Origin: Bacillota bacterium
Lineage (GTDB): Bacteria > Bacillota > UBA4882 > UBA8346
DNA: 27,542 nucleotides
NCBI GenBank assembly: GCA_023401925.1
Contig: JAEXDA010000062.1
Coordinates: 1 to 27,542, forward strand
Direction: 5' to 3'
Program-made: the position numbers and the translations under genes
The notes under the pieces: model-generated
What the model saw: only the letters and a program-made list of their open reading frames with translations
Databases searched by the model: none
What the model was told of the DNA's origin: nothing
Part shown: piece after piece, positions 1-6,734 of the stretch
How the letters are laid out: each line of letters begins with the position of its first letter
Numbering within the stretch: position 1 is the first letter of the stretch

Positions 1-170
1 TCGTTTACTACCCGTACGAGATGTTGGGTCGGTATGTGTAGCTCTATATCTGTCGGTAGCATCAGTTGGTTAGGTTGATAGTTCTTAAAAGTTATTTGTT
101 GATGGTTTTCTCTTTTCATATCTTTATTTTAACATATTCTACCATCCAATGGTACTTTTGGGACAGCCCC

Positions 171-221
171 GCACCCTCTCCTATCGATGACGATCAAAGA
201 CGCCGGTTCAAGGAGAGGGTA
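171..221. repeat. Partial copy of a REP/MITE-like repeat
   Basis: This stretch matches the middle module of the longer repeats at 701-875 and 3832-3986. It starts CCCTCTCCTATCGA, has a central GACGATCAAAGA, and ends AAGGAGAGGGTA. CCCTCTCC and GGAGAGGG form the arms of an imperfect hairpin. The outer CCTCACCCC ends are missing, so this is a truncated copy. It lies about 90 bases before the DUF559 gene. Confidence 0.7.
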
Positions 222-308
222 TCCAGCAAAAATGGTGTAATAAAACTCCAAAAAAGGTAATTGTAAAATAATCTGGGATATTCTAAAAAAACAACCAAAA
301 GGCTTATC

Positions 309-698
309 ATGAACATTCGAAAAATAGTTATCGGCCAAAAAGTCAACCCTGCTAAAAAAGAACGGGCCAAAGAGTTTCGCCGAAACCCGACTTCTGCAGA
401 GAGAATTCTCTGGTTTTATTTGCGTAGCCGGAAAATGGCAGGATATAAATTTCGGAGACAACAGGTGATAGCCGGATTTATTGTCGATTTTTATTGTCAT
501 GAATTGGGTTTGATCATAGAGGTCGATGGCGGGATTCATCATGCGCGGAAAGTTTACGATGCCGAGCGCGATAGAATCATTCAGTCCAGGGGACTTACTG
601 TAATCCGGATTACAAATGACAATATTCAAAACGAACTTTACCCTACATTGTTATATCTTCGAGAGACATGTATCAAATTAAAAAGCAGTAATTCATAA
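309..698 (+). CDS. DUF559 endonuclease-like protein (Vsr/PD-(D/E)XK fold)
   Basis: The 129-residue product has the signature of the DUF559 family, which is related to very-short-patch-repair endonucleases. An N-terminal basic stretch with NPTSAERILW is followed by FRRQQVIAGFIVDFYC, then LIIEVDGGIHH, then a YDAERDRI motif and a final RITNDNI. The aspartate of FIVDF and the EVD triplet are the likely PD-(D/E)XK metal-binding residues. The family is thought to cut or bind DNA, but its cellular role is poorly known. The length is normal and the frame intact. AAAAGG lies 6 bases before the ATG and supports this start. The gene sits between two copies of a palindromic repeat (171-221 and 701-875). 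Transcription is opposite to the porin gene that follows. Confidence 0.88.
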   Translation: MNIRKIVIGQKVNPAKKERAKEFRRNPTSAERILWFYLRSRKMAGYKFRRQQVIAGFIVDFYCHELGLIIEVDGGIHHARKVYDAERDRIIQSRGLTVIRITNDNIQNELYPTLLYLRETCIKLKSSNS

Positions 699-700
699 AA

Positions 701-875
701 CCTCACCCTCGCCTTCATTGGAAGGCGCACTCTCCTAATGATGACGATTAGAAGAAGCCGGTTCGAGAAGAGGGTACTAAGTTTTCGGTCGAGCACTGAT
801 CACTGAACACCGTTCACCCCTCTCCGTGAATCAACCCTCTGAACTACTTCTCCCGGAGAGGGGCCGGGGGTGAGG
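701..875. repeat. REP/MITE-like composite palindromic repeat, full copy
   Basis: The element starts CCTCACCC and ends GGGGGTGAGG, giving terminal inverted repeats. Inside are two nested palindromic modules: an ACTCTCC/GAAGAGGGTACTAAGTTTTCG segment and a CACCCCTCTCCGTGAATCAA segment closed by GGAGAGGGGCCGGGG. The same order of blocks occurs at 3832-3986. No coding sequence is present. It begins right after the DUF559 stop codon and ends against the T-tract of the porin terminator at 881-910. Confidence 0.8.
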
Positions 876-880
876 TAAAA

Positions 881-910
881 AAAAGCGGGAGATTTTCATC
901 TCCCGCTTTT
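881..910 (-). terminator. Rho-independent terminator of the first porin gene
   Basis: AAAAGCGGGAGA and TCTCCCGCTTTT form a perfect 12-bp stem with a 6-base loop. On the minus strand it is followed by a run of T. It lies 18 bases past the stop of the porin gene at 929-1936. Confidence 0.92.
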
Positions 911-928
911 CCTCTTATTTCTTTAAGA

Positions 929-1936
929 TTAGAAGGTTACTTTGAGTTTGATGTAAGTATCGTTGTTGGTATCATTTAAAGTAGTAGTGTTCGCAACGGT
1001 CTTGAATTGACCTTCAATGGCTGCATTAGCGTTTAATTTGTAACCAAGACGGATACCATAAATATCCAGGTCTTTCTTCCAGCCAGCAACATCGTCTTTG
1101 CTGTCTAAATCATACTCAGCACGGGCATAGAAAGGCATGTCAGCGGATTCGAGAGTGAATCCGACAATGGTGACGGTATTGTCAACGTCTTTACCGGCAT
1201 CATTGGTTATAGCATTGGTAGAATAGCTGATATACGGTTTAAATACGCCGAAAGCATAGCTGACGTTTGCAGCGATAATACTTTTGGTTTCGTATTTTGA
1301 TGTGAAGACATCTCCATCAAATTTGACCTTAGGTTGAGCATAAATCAATCCTACGCTGAGAGCATCTGCTGTATAGTCAAATCCCACAGCCACTGCGCCA
1401 TCGCCAGTTTCTCCATCAAGTGCGTTCGTAGTAAGTACTCCAGCATTTTCCTTTGCAAATACAAAATCATTGTCATAACCATAATACAATTTACCAGTGA
1501 ACGTATCGGTGAACTTATAGGAAGCTAACAAACCGGCTTCTGCTTTAAAATCGCCATAAGCTGCATCGAGGATATCTTTCGGGCCGCCGAAACCAAAGCC
1601 GAAATAACCGACTTGGAGATTGAAGGCGTCATATTTCAATTTAGCCCATAATTCATCGTTGAAAAATCTGGAACCACCATTCTCGGAACCGCCATTGGTT
1701 TTAATCGCCGCAAATACTTCCAAGTTGTCATTGAGGTCTCCGGCAACGGTAACTTTGGACTCGATGAAGTCGGTGCCTTTATCAGGTTTACTGGAAATAG
1801 CTGAATCCAACGTATCAGCAGCTTCGGTTTTGTAACCGAAATTGAATTCACCGCCAACAGCTACAGCGGCCATGGAAACGGCAGCCATGGAAAGAACCAT
1901 GATTGCGCTTAAAGCAACAACTAATAATTTTTTCAT
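929..1936 (-). CDS. Porin-like outer-membrane beta-barrel protein (paralog 1)
   Basis: The 335-residue product starts with a clear signal peptide (residues 1-23; MKKLLVVALSAIMVLSMAA, then SMA-A). The rest alternates polar and hydrophobic residues with many glycines and aromatics, as in transmembrane beta-strands (for example LQVGYFGFGFGG and GKLYYGYD). It ends LKVTF; the terminal phenylalanine is the usual C-terminal signal for outer-membrane barrel assembly. It is clearly related to the genes at 2366-3226 and 5262-6227, sharing the signal peptide, the VQVGYFGF-type block about residue 110, and a final GYKLN/GYKI region. The ATG is preceded by AAGGAGGAAAG. Function is inferred as a diffusion porin; the substrate is unknown. 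It is monocistronic, with its own promoter, structured leader and terminator. Confidence 0.85.
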   Translation of the reverse strand: MKKLLVVALSAIMVLSMAAVSMAAVAVGGEFNFGYKTEAADTLDSAISSKPDKGTDFIESKVTVAGDLNDNLEVFAAIKTNGGSENGGSRFFNDELWAKLKYDAFNLQVGYFGFGFGGPKDILDAAYGDFKAEAGLLASYKFTDTFTGKLYYGYDNDFVFAKENAGVLTTNALDGETGDGAVAVGFDYTADALSVGLIYAQPKVKFDGDVFTSKYETKSIIAANVSYAFGVFKPYISYSTNAITNDAGKDVDNTVTIVGFTLESADMPFYARAEYDLDSKDDVAGWKKDLDIYGIRLGYKLNANAAIEGQFKTVANTTTLNDTNNDTYIKLKVTF

Positions 1937-2007
1937 AAAAAACTTTCCTCCTTATTTGTCTAAATACTGAATTGGATCTTGCATATTGCTAACGTTGCTC
2001 TCTACCA

Positions 2008-2063
2008 CCTCCCCCCGATATATCGCAACCGGATGACATTACGAGGTATCCTTGTTGTCCTCA
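2008..2063 (-). promoter_or_regulatory. Conserved structured leader of porin gene 1
   Basis: On the minus strand the leader carries TGAGGACAACAAGGATACC, then CTCGTAATG, CATCCGGTTGCG, ATATATCG and GGGGGGAGG. The same blocks occur ahead of the other two porin genes (3329-3385 and 6309-6366). GAGG and CCTC can form one stem. CGTAA and TTGCG can form a second, with CCGG in the loop. It ends 71 bases upstream of the start codon, inside the expected transcript. I do not recognise it as a named riboswitch. Confidence 0.65.
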
Positions 2064-2132
2064 TAACTCATTCGGAAGACTCACTATCCAGATACTGGAA
2101 GCCCATAAAGAGATACTTTTACCAATAAATTT

Positions 2133-2161
2133 ATAGTATGAGTTTTTACATAACTTGTCAA
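2133..2161 (-). promoter_or_regulatory. SigA-type promoter of porin gene 1
   Basis: On the minus strand a perfect -35 TTGACA (2156-2161) and a -10 TACTAT (2133-2138) are separated by 17 bases. Transcription would start near 2126 and give a leader of about 190 bases containing the conserved structured element. Just upstream, ATTTTATG (2167-2174) and CATAAAAT (2206-2213) form a split inverted repeat. Confidence 0.85.
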
Positions 2162-2304
2162 GGAAAATTTTATGAAATGTCCCGCCATTGTTTCACTTTG
2201 GTTCACATAAAATATTCCTGATAGATCTTATACACAAAACCGGAAAAACCTTCCTTTTGATTACCATTTTTTTAAAAAATTATTAACATCATTCAAAACA
2301 AAAA

Positions 2305-2337
2305 CAAAGAGCAGAGGCTATAAGCCTCTGCTCTTTG
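2305..2337 (-). terminator. Rho-independent terminator of the second porin gene
   Basis: CAAAGAGCAGAGGC and its exact complement form a perfect 14-bp stem with a 5-base loop. The minus-strand transcript continues into TTTTTGTTTTG. It lies 28 bases past the stop codon of the gene at 2366-3226. Confidence 0.92.
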
Positions 2338-2365
2338 GAAAGCTGGATTCTTTTTTGATTTGATT

Positions 2366-3226
2366 TTAGAAAACGTAGTTTAACTTGACTGAAGATACGG
2401 CATCGGCGCCCATGGTGCTGCAGTTGTTATACTCGATGTTAGCGCCTTTGGCGATTTTGTAACCCAGTCTGAAACCAACATTGGCGTCATCTTGGCCATC
2501 GGGTTTCACAACCTGATATTCTGCGCGGCCATAAATTTTGTTGCCGTCATAGAGAGCGCCGAGAACTGCGTTATCTTGGCTATCGCCGTTTACTTCGGGT
2601 TTCATTTCATAATCGACATAGACTTTGGCGGGAGCTAAATTGTAATAAGCGTTGATGGATTGGGTTGCTTTTGCTCCGTCGACATCGCTGTTGATATAAT
2701 TGAATTTAGCGCCGAATGCGGCTACATCGTAAGCAACGCTCACTGCATAGGCATTAATCATATCACTGTCATTGGTAACGCCATCGTCCATTCTTGCCAG
2801 ATAACCGCTTACGGTAACCGGTTCGGCAACTTTGCCGGACACAGCAACGGAAGCTTTGTTTTTCAGATCACCCAAAGAATTGATGATATCCACATCACCG
2901 TCTACGGTGTATCCAAAGTAACCAACCTGAACGCTGCCGAAACCTTGATTGAATTTCACCCATGATTCATCAACAAAGGTGTTCGGAGTGCCGCTTCCAA
3001 GCAAATCGCCTGATTTCAAGGTAGCAAAACCGGTGATGTTGTCGGTGATGGCGGCTGTGACGCCGATTTTAGTATCGGCAAAGGCATCCGTATCGGTACC
3101 TGCTTCTTGGGTTAATTCCCAACCATAATTGAATTCTCCGCCTACCGTAACATTGGCGGCCATGGAAACCGCAGCCATGGAAAGAATCATTCCTGCGCTT
3201 AAAGCGATAACGAATAACTTTTTCAT
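2366..3226 (-). CDS. Porin-like outer-membrane beta-barrel protein (paralog 2)
   Basis: The product has 286 residues and is the shortest of the three paralogs. It has a signal peptide of about 23 residues (MKKLFVIALSAGMILSMAAVSMAA). A mature N-terminus VTVGGEFNYGWE resembles the VAVGGEFNFGYK of paralog 1. A middle GSVQVGYFGYTVDGDVDIINSLGDLKN block is shared with paralog 3. The end, VKLNYVF, carries the terminal phenylalanine of outer-membrane barrels. The predicted role is passive diffusion through the outer membrane. AAGGAGGAAAG precedes the ATG. The gene has its own terminator and a copy of the shared leader; I could not assign a convincing promoter. Confidence 0.85.
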   Translation of the reverse strand: MKKLFVIALSAGMILSMAAVSMAANVTVGGEFNYGWELTQEAGTDTDAFADTKIGVTAAITDNITGFATLKSGDLLGSGTPNTFVDESWVKFNQGFGSVQVGYFGYTVDGDVDIINSLGDLKNKASVAVSGKVAEPVTVSGYLARMDDGVTNDSDMINAYAVSVAYDVAAFGAKFNYINSDVDGAKATQSINAYYNLAPAKVYVDYEMKPEVNGDSQDNAVLGALYDGNKIYGRAEYQVVKPDGQDDANVGFRLGYKIAKGANIEYNNCSTMGADAVSSVKLNYVF

Positions 3227-3328
3227 ATCGAACTTTCCTCCTTAATAATTGCATCTTGATTTGATATTTTTAAATCGATTCCGTTTTCGATTCCCAAAAT
3301 CCGTAATGCTTCTCGCTAGTAAGCCATT

Positions 3329-3385
3329 CCTCCCTTCGATATATCGCAACCGGAGGCTGTTTGCGAGGTATCCGTGTTGTCCTCA
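3329..3385 (-). promoter_or_regulatory. Conserved structured leader of porin gene 2
   Basis: On the minus strand it reads TGAGGACAACACGGATACC, then CTCGCAAACAGCC, TCCGGTTGCG, ATATATCG and AAGGGAGG. Compared with gene 1, the second stem changes from CGTAA/TTGCG to CGCAA/TTGCG, a compensatory change that keeps pairing. It ends 102 bases before the start codon. Confidence 0.65.
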
Positions 3386-3831
3386 AAAACAATCCCGGAT
3401 GACGTCAAAAGGAAACGTATTACTGAAAAGTAAAATTATTGAAGTATGAAGCAATAACTATCCCGGATACACATTTTCCGGACCATCCGATAATATCATC
3501 TTGAGCTGCATTTTTTATCGCAGACTAAAAATTAATCACAAGTTCCCGAAAACCTTTTGGTAAATGTTAGCTGCGATCCGCAAAACCGGTAAAACTCCAT
3601 TTCGTCTCCAACATTTTTTGAACAAACCGTTCATCATGTCTTTGACACTCCCCAAATTCATTTTTTTGCTCCGAATTCCTTTAGGTAAATTTTGCGTCAA
3701 ATACCAGATTGCATGGGGTTTTTGCCTTTCTCATCCTTTTTTAAGCTTCCTCATCAGGTTATTTTAAGGTCAAAACAGTATCATAAAATCCCCTGTTGGA
3801 TTGCGCCTATATCACTTTTGGCCCTATCCAA
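3386..3831. other. Non-coding stretch upstream of porin gene 2
   Basis: No convincing coding sequence is present on either strand. It must contain the promoter of the second porin gene, which I could not assign with confidence. It ends where the repeat at 3832 begins. Confidence 0.5.
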
Positions 3832-3986
3832 CCTCACCCCGTCTTCCTTCGGAAGCCGACCCTCTCCTATCGACGACGATCAAAGAAGCTGCTTCAAGGA
3901 GAGGGTACTAAGTTTTCGCCCGTTCACCCCTCTCCGTGAATCAACCCCCTGAATCACCTTCGCCCGGAGAGGAGCCGGGGGTGAAG
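3832..3986. repeat. REP/MITE-like composite palindromic repeat, second full copy
   Basis: It starts CCTCACCCC and ends GGGGGTGAAG. It carries the same blocks in the same order as 701-875: CCCTCTCCTATCGACGACGA, GGAGAGGGTACTAAGTTTTCG split across two lines, CACCCCTCTCCGTGAATCAA, and GGAGAGGAGCCGGGG. It is about 20 bp shorter than the first copy, mainly between TTTTCG and CGTTCACC. Like the first copy it ends next to a minus-strand terminator. Confidence 0.8.
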
Positions 3987-3994
3987 TATAAAAA

Positions 3995-4022
3995 AAGAAC
4001 CGTCTCATCCCGGACGGTTCTT
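3995..4022 (-). terminator. Rho-independent terminator reading leftward
   Basis: AAGAACCGTC and GACGGTTCTT form a perfect 10-bp stem. The minus-strand transcript continues into TTTTTTTATAC. The nearest gene it could serve is spoVT, whose stop is about 240 bases upstream on the same strand. Confidence 0.8.
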
Positions 4023-4265
4023 ATACCTATATATATTGAATTAAATTTTAAAGAAAAAATTGGCCTAAAAAAGTTAACGAAGACAAGATTTACAGGATTA
4101 AGACCTGGTAAAATTGAGCTGCAAAAAACGGATAATTCATAGGGTTTTAAAAAAATCCGGTAAATCAATAAATATAATATATAGCTCATTTAATGTATTT
4201 CTTCAGGCATGTCCGCCGGCACGAATTTACTTTTAAGGCCGCCCTCTAATACATTAAAGAGTATA

Positions 4266-4823
4266 TCAGCATTCCATTTGTTTGGCTAAAAATCCGGCCG
4301 TGGTAGCCGCAATCTTGGCTTCCATATTTCCCATGACAACTCCCGCCTCTTTGCAGCCTAAAATAACTGCTCCGATCAGCTCATCTCTGGCTATAACCGG
4401 CGCTATGACTTGGGCGGCAAACTTTTCTTCCCCTTCCTTTTCACAGATGGGATAACACTCTCTTAGCTCCCCCGGTCCCGGCATTACCGTAACTTGACGC
4501 TCTTCTATCGCCTTTTGCACGGGTTTTGAAATAAGTTTACCAAAATAATCATCTTTAGAGGCCCCCGCTACTGCAATGACCATGTCCCGGTTAGTAACAA
4601 GCGATATAAAGCCTATCGACTCATAAAGAGCTTCCACATAGATTTCCGCAATTTCGATCAAATCAACAAAAGGTGAATATTTCTTAAGAATAACCTCTTC
4701 TTCCCCATTTACAAAAATCTCTATCGGATCCCCGTTTCGAATTCTTAATATTTTACGAATATCACTCGGAAGAACCAAGCGGCCGATTTCATCAACCCGC
4801 CGAATCATTCCAGTGGCTCTCAT
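4266..4823 (-). CDS. spoVT: SpoVT, AbrB-type stage V sporulation regulator
   Basis: SpoVT is a DNA-binding regulator of late forespore genes in Bacillus. This product has an N-terminal AbrB/SpoVT swapped-hairpin domain (about residues 1-50), with MRATGMIRRVDEIGRLVLP, IRKILRIRNGDPIEIFV and VILKKYSP. A GAF-like domain follows to the end (AALYES to AGFLAKQMEC). The closing ATTAGFLAKQME is nearly identical to the Bacillus protein and the length (185) matches. I chose the ATG at 4823 because GAGGAG lies 9 bases upstream; a TTG three codons earlier abuts that site with no spacing. The gene lies between porin genes 2 and 3 on the same strand, so this copy may also control them; that is inference. 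Its upstream DNA shares blocks with that of porin gene 3. Confidence 0.93.
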   Translation of the reverse strand: MRATGMIRRVDEIGRLVLPSDIRKILRIRNGDPIEIFVNGEEEVILKKYSPFVDLIEIAEIYVEALYESIGFISLVTNRDMVIAVAGASKDDYFGKLISKPVQKAIEERQVTVMPGPGELRECYPICEKEGEEKFAAQVIAPVIARDELIGAVILGCKEAGVVMGNMEAKIAATTAGFLAKQMEC

Positions 4824-4985
4824 TTTGGTCAACTCCTCATAAATATCAAAATATAATGCTTATTTGATTAAAATTCATTTTTTGATGACAAGATCGATCC
4901 TTTTTCATTTCTTTTACATTTACCGCCTAAAATATAGGATTGTTTCAAGATAAAGTTTACCGGTATTTTTAGTATTTTTGTTTTC

Positions 4986-5148
4986 CATTGTAGTAGACTA
5001 ATATGTACAATGAGTGTAGATTGGGTGTTAATCCCTTGTCGGTTCAATGTATATTTTGTTGCATAAAATATTCACTCAGTTAATATTTTATGTAAACACG
5101 CTAAAAATAATCAACGCCCCTTCCCAAACCGCTCGGAAGGCCGTAGTT
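4986..5148 (-). repeat. Duplicated upstream cassette, copy X (upstream of spoVT)
   Basis: This segment resembles 6524-6685. A 34-bp block starting CATTGTAGTA (4986-5019) matches 28 of 34 positions of 6524-6557. A CAGTTAA...TTTATGTAAAC block (5077-5097) matches 6593-6613. A degenerate hairpin (5113-5148, CCCCTTCC/GGAAGG) corresponds to the intact terminator at 6640-6685. In both places it lies upstream of a minus-strand gene, so it probably contains the promoter. Confidence 0.65.
5062..5092. promoter_or_regulatory. Perfect 11-bp inverted repeat, possible operator upstream of spoVT
   Basis: CATAAAATATT (5062-5072) and AATATTTTATG (5082-5092) are exact complements separated by 9 bases. It is A+T-rich with no T-tract, so it looks more like a protein-binding site than a terminator. 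Related half-sites occur just upstream of the porin 1 promoter. Confidence 0.5.
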
Positions 5149-5172
5149 CACGCCATCTCCCCCTTGGCCGAT

Positions 5173-5216
5173 AAAAAACGATAGCCTCCAGCCGTAAAGG
5201 ATTCTGGAGACTATCG
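5173..5216 (-). terminator. Rho-independent terminator of the third porin gene
   Basis: CGATAGCCTCCAG (5179-5191) pairs with CTGGAGACTATCG (5204-5216) with one mismatch. The minus-strand transcript then runs into TTTTTTATC. It lies 45 bases past the stop of the gene at 5262-6227. Confidence 0.87.
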
Positions 5217-5261
5217 AAAACACCGCGATTTCATATTATAATGGGAAAACCCACTTCAAGC

Positions 5262-6227
5262 TTAGAAATTAACGATTAAGCGCAATTTACTGGTATCACC
5301 ATATGTAGCGGTGCCACCGTTGTAGGTATAATAAGTTTCACTGGTTCCCACTTGGCGATCATATTGAGCGATTACGCCATTAGTGAATTTATAACCAAGA
5401 CGGAAGCCCCAAGGATTTCTTGCAGCCTCATCCGTTAATCCTTTCTTGGTGTCATATTCAAAACGGGCGAATACAGGGATATCTTCAGATTCAAAGGTTG
5501 CTCCGACGATTAATGATTCCGGATCTACATCTGAGGCAAATTCGTCAATAATCGTTGCCTTGCCATAATGTACAAATACTTTGGTGGAATCAGTCGGCTT
5601 TACATATGCATTGGCAGCATAAGCGCTTTTATAAATGAAATTTTTGTTACTGTAAACACCTTCTGTTGCATCATAGTCTCCGGTACCCTTAAAGTCTTTA
5701 TTTTCCGCTGCGGTATAATATGTATCGACGCCAAAACGATCCGCCGCATAGGCGAGATTTGCCGCATAGAAACCAATTCCATCCTGAACCGGGCTGAAAA
5801 AGCCCATCGCGGATACATGATCGGTTAATTTGAAAGTGGCCTTCACTTGAGCGGAATTTTTGACATCATTGCCGCCGAAAATACCGTTGATGATATCGAC
5901 ATCATCTTTGACGTTAAATCCAAAGTACCCAAATTGAAAAGTACCGTAGCTTTGAGTGATTGTGAAGTCGCCTTCGTCAATACCCGCTGTACCTGATACA
6001 TCTCCACTGCGGATCGGATCCCAGTTGTATACGACTTTTGCTGATACGCTATCATTGAGTTTTACATTCGCAGTAAGTTCGGTATAGCTTACATTATCCC
6101 CGCCATCACCGGCCCAGTCATATCCGGCTTTGACAACACCGTTCAAAGTAACTTCCGCTGCCATGGAAACGGCTGCGAAAACGAAAACCATCACTACACT
6201 TAAAGCAATAACCAATAATTTTTTCAT
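5262..6227 (-). CDS. Porin-like outer-membrane beta-barrel protein (paralog 3)
   Basis: The 321-residue product has a signal peptide (MKKLLVIALSVVMVFVFAAVSMAA) and a strand-rich, aromatic mature part. It shares with paralog 2 the FQFGYFGFNVKDDVDIINGIFG block near residue 95-120, and with both paralogs the late ARFEYDTK and FRLGYKFTNG blocks. It ends LRLIVNF with a terminal phenylalanine. It is likely an outer-membrane diffusion channel of unknown substrate. AAGGAGGAAAG precedes the ATG. Having three divergent copies within 5.3 kb, each separately transcribed, suggests they are used under different conditions. Confidence 0.85.
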   Translation of the reverse strand: MKKLLVIALSVVMVFVFAAVSMAAEVTLNGVVKAGYDWAGDGGDNVSYTELTANVKLNDSVSAKVVYNWDPIRSGDVSGTAGIDEGDFTITQSYGTFQFGYFGFNVKDDVDIINGIFGGNDVKNSAQVKATFKLTDHVSAMGFFSPVQDGIGFYAANLAYAADRFGVDTYYTAAENKDFKGTGDYDATEGVYSNKNFIYKSAYAANAYVKPTDSTKVFVHYGKATIIDEFASDVDPESLIVGATFESEDIPVFARFEYDTKKGLTDEAARNPWGFRLGYKFTNGVIAQYDRQVGTSETYYTYNGGTATYGDTSKLRLIVNF

Positions 6228-6308
6228 AAGAACTTTCCTCCTTATTTCGTTTTAGTCCTCAATAGCTGGTATACTTCCCGACCTGCCTTTGCAACTGTTC
6301 TCCACATT

Positions 6309-6366
6309 CCCCCTTTTGATATATAACCTCATCCGGCACTGCAGGAGGGTTCCTTGGTTGTCCTCA
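6309..6366 (-). promoter_or_regulatory. Conserved structured leader of porin gene 3
   Basis: This is the most diverged copy of the porin leader. On the minus strand it has TGAGGACAACCAAGGAACC, then CTCCTGCAGTG, CCGGATGAGG, TTATATATC and AAAAGGGGG. The GAGG/CCTC stem, the CCGG and the ATATATC block are kept. The pairing of the second stem is replaced by a different one (CCTC with GAGG). It ends 81 bases before the start codon. Confidence 0.55.
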
Positions 6367-6474
6367 GCGAGTCCGGAAATTTAATATTCAAACATCGGAA
6401 TGTAAAAACTAATGAAATACGAATAAGTATGGCTGCTTTGACATATTTAATGAATTTTATTGCTTATTGCATAA

Positions 6475-6500
6475 AATGTAATAACGATTTTCATTACATT
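6475..6500. promoter_or_regulatory. Inverted repeat upstream of porin gene 3
   Basis: AATGTAAT (6475-6482) and ATTACATT (6493-6500) are exact complements separated by 10 bases. They lie in the A+T-rich region between the duplicated cassette and the leader. Possible operator; no further evidence. Confidence 0.4.
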
Positions 6501-6523
6501 GTTTGCACATTTTCAGCATCTTT

Positions 6524-6613
6524 CATTGTAGTATGCCAATATGGACATTGCGTGTAGGTTTAGCGAATATTGAATAGATAAAAATAATTTTTCAGTTAAC
6601 GCTTTATGTAAAC
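6524..6613 (-). repeat. Duplicated upstream cassette, copy Y (upstream of porin gene 3)
   Basis: This is the counterpart of 4986-5097. The two conserved blocks are 6524-6557 and 6593-6613. The spacing between them is 36 bases here and 58 in copy X. The cassette is followed on the right by the intact terminator at 6640-6685. Confidence 0.65.
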
Positions 6614-6639
6614 TATAAATTTCCGATCCTCCCCGCTAA

Positions 6640-6685
6640 AATAAACAACGACCTTCCAAAATCTTTCGGAAGGTCGTTGTTTATT
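6640..6685. terminator. Terminator of the ankyrin-OmpA gene
   Basis: AATAAACAACGACCTTCC (6640-6657) and its exact complement (6668-6685) form a perfect 18-bp stem with a 10-base loop. On the minus strand it is followed by TTAG after TTTATT, and it lies 50 bases past the stop of the gene at 6735-7673. The A/T-rich flanks would let it act in both directions. Confidence 0.88.
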
Positions 6686-6734
6686 AACACCTTAAAAATC
6701 GAACCCTTACTCTTTACAATCGACTATTGTCTTC

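Noticed and set aside
129..629. Long minus-strand frame across the DUF559 gene
   Set aside because: It is the antisense of a gene with clear family motifs; the peptide itself has no recognisable features.
2008..2063. Porin leader as a cyclic-di-GMP riboswitch
   Set aside because: The hallmark GEMM blocks (GCAAACC, ACGCAAAGCC) are not present, so I keep it as an unnamed leader.
171..3986. CRISPR array
   Set aside because: The three copies are far apart, long and palindromic, with no regular spacers and no cas genes.
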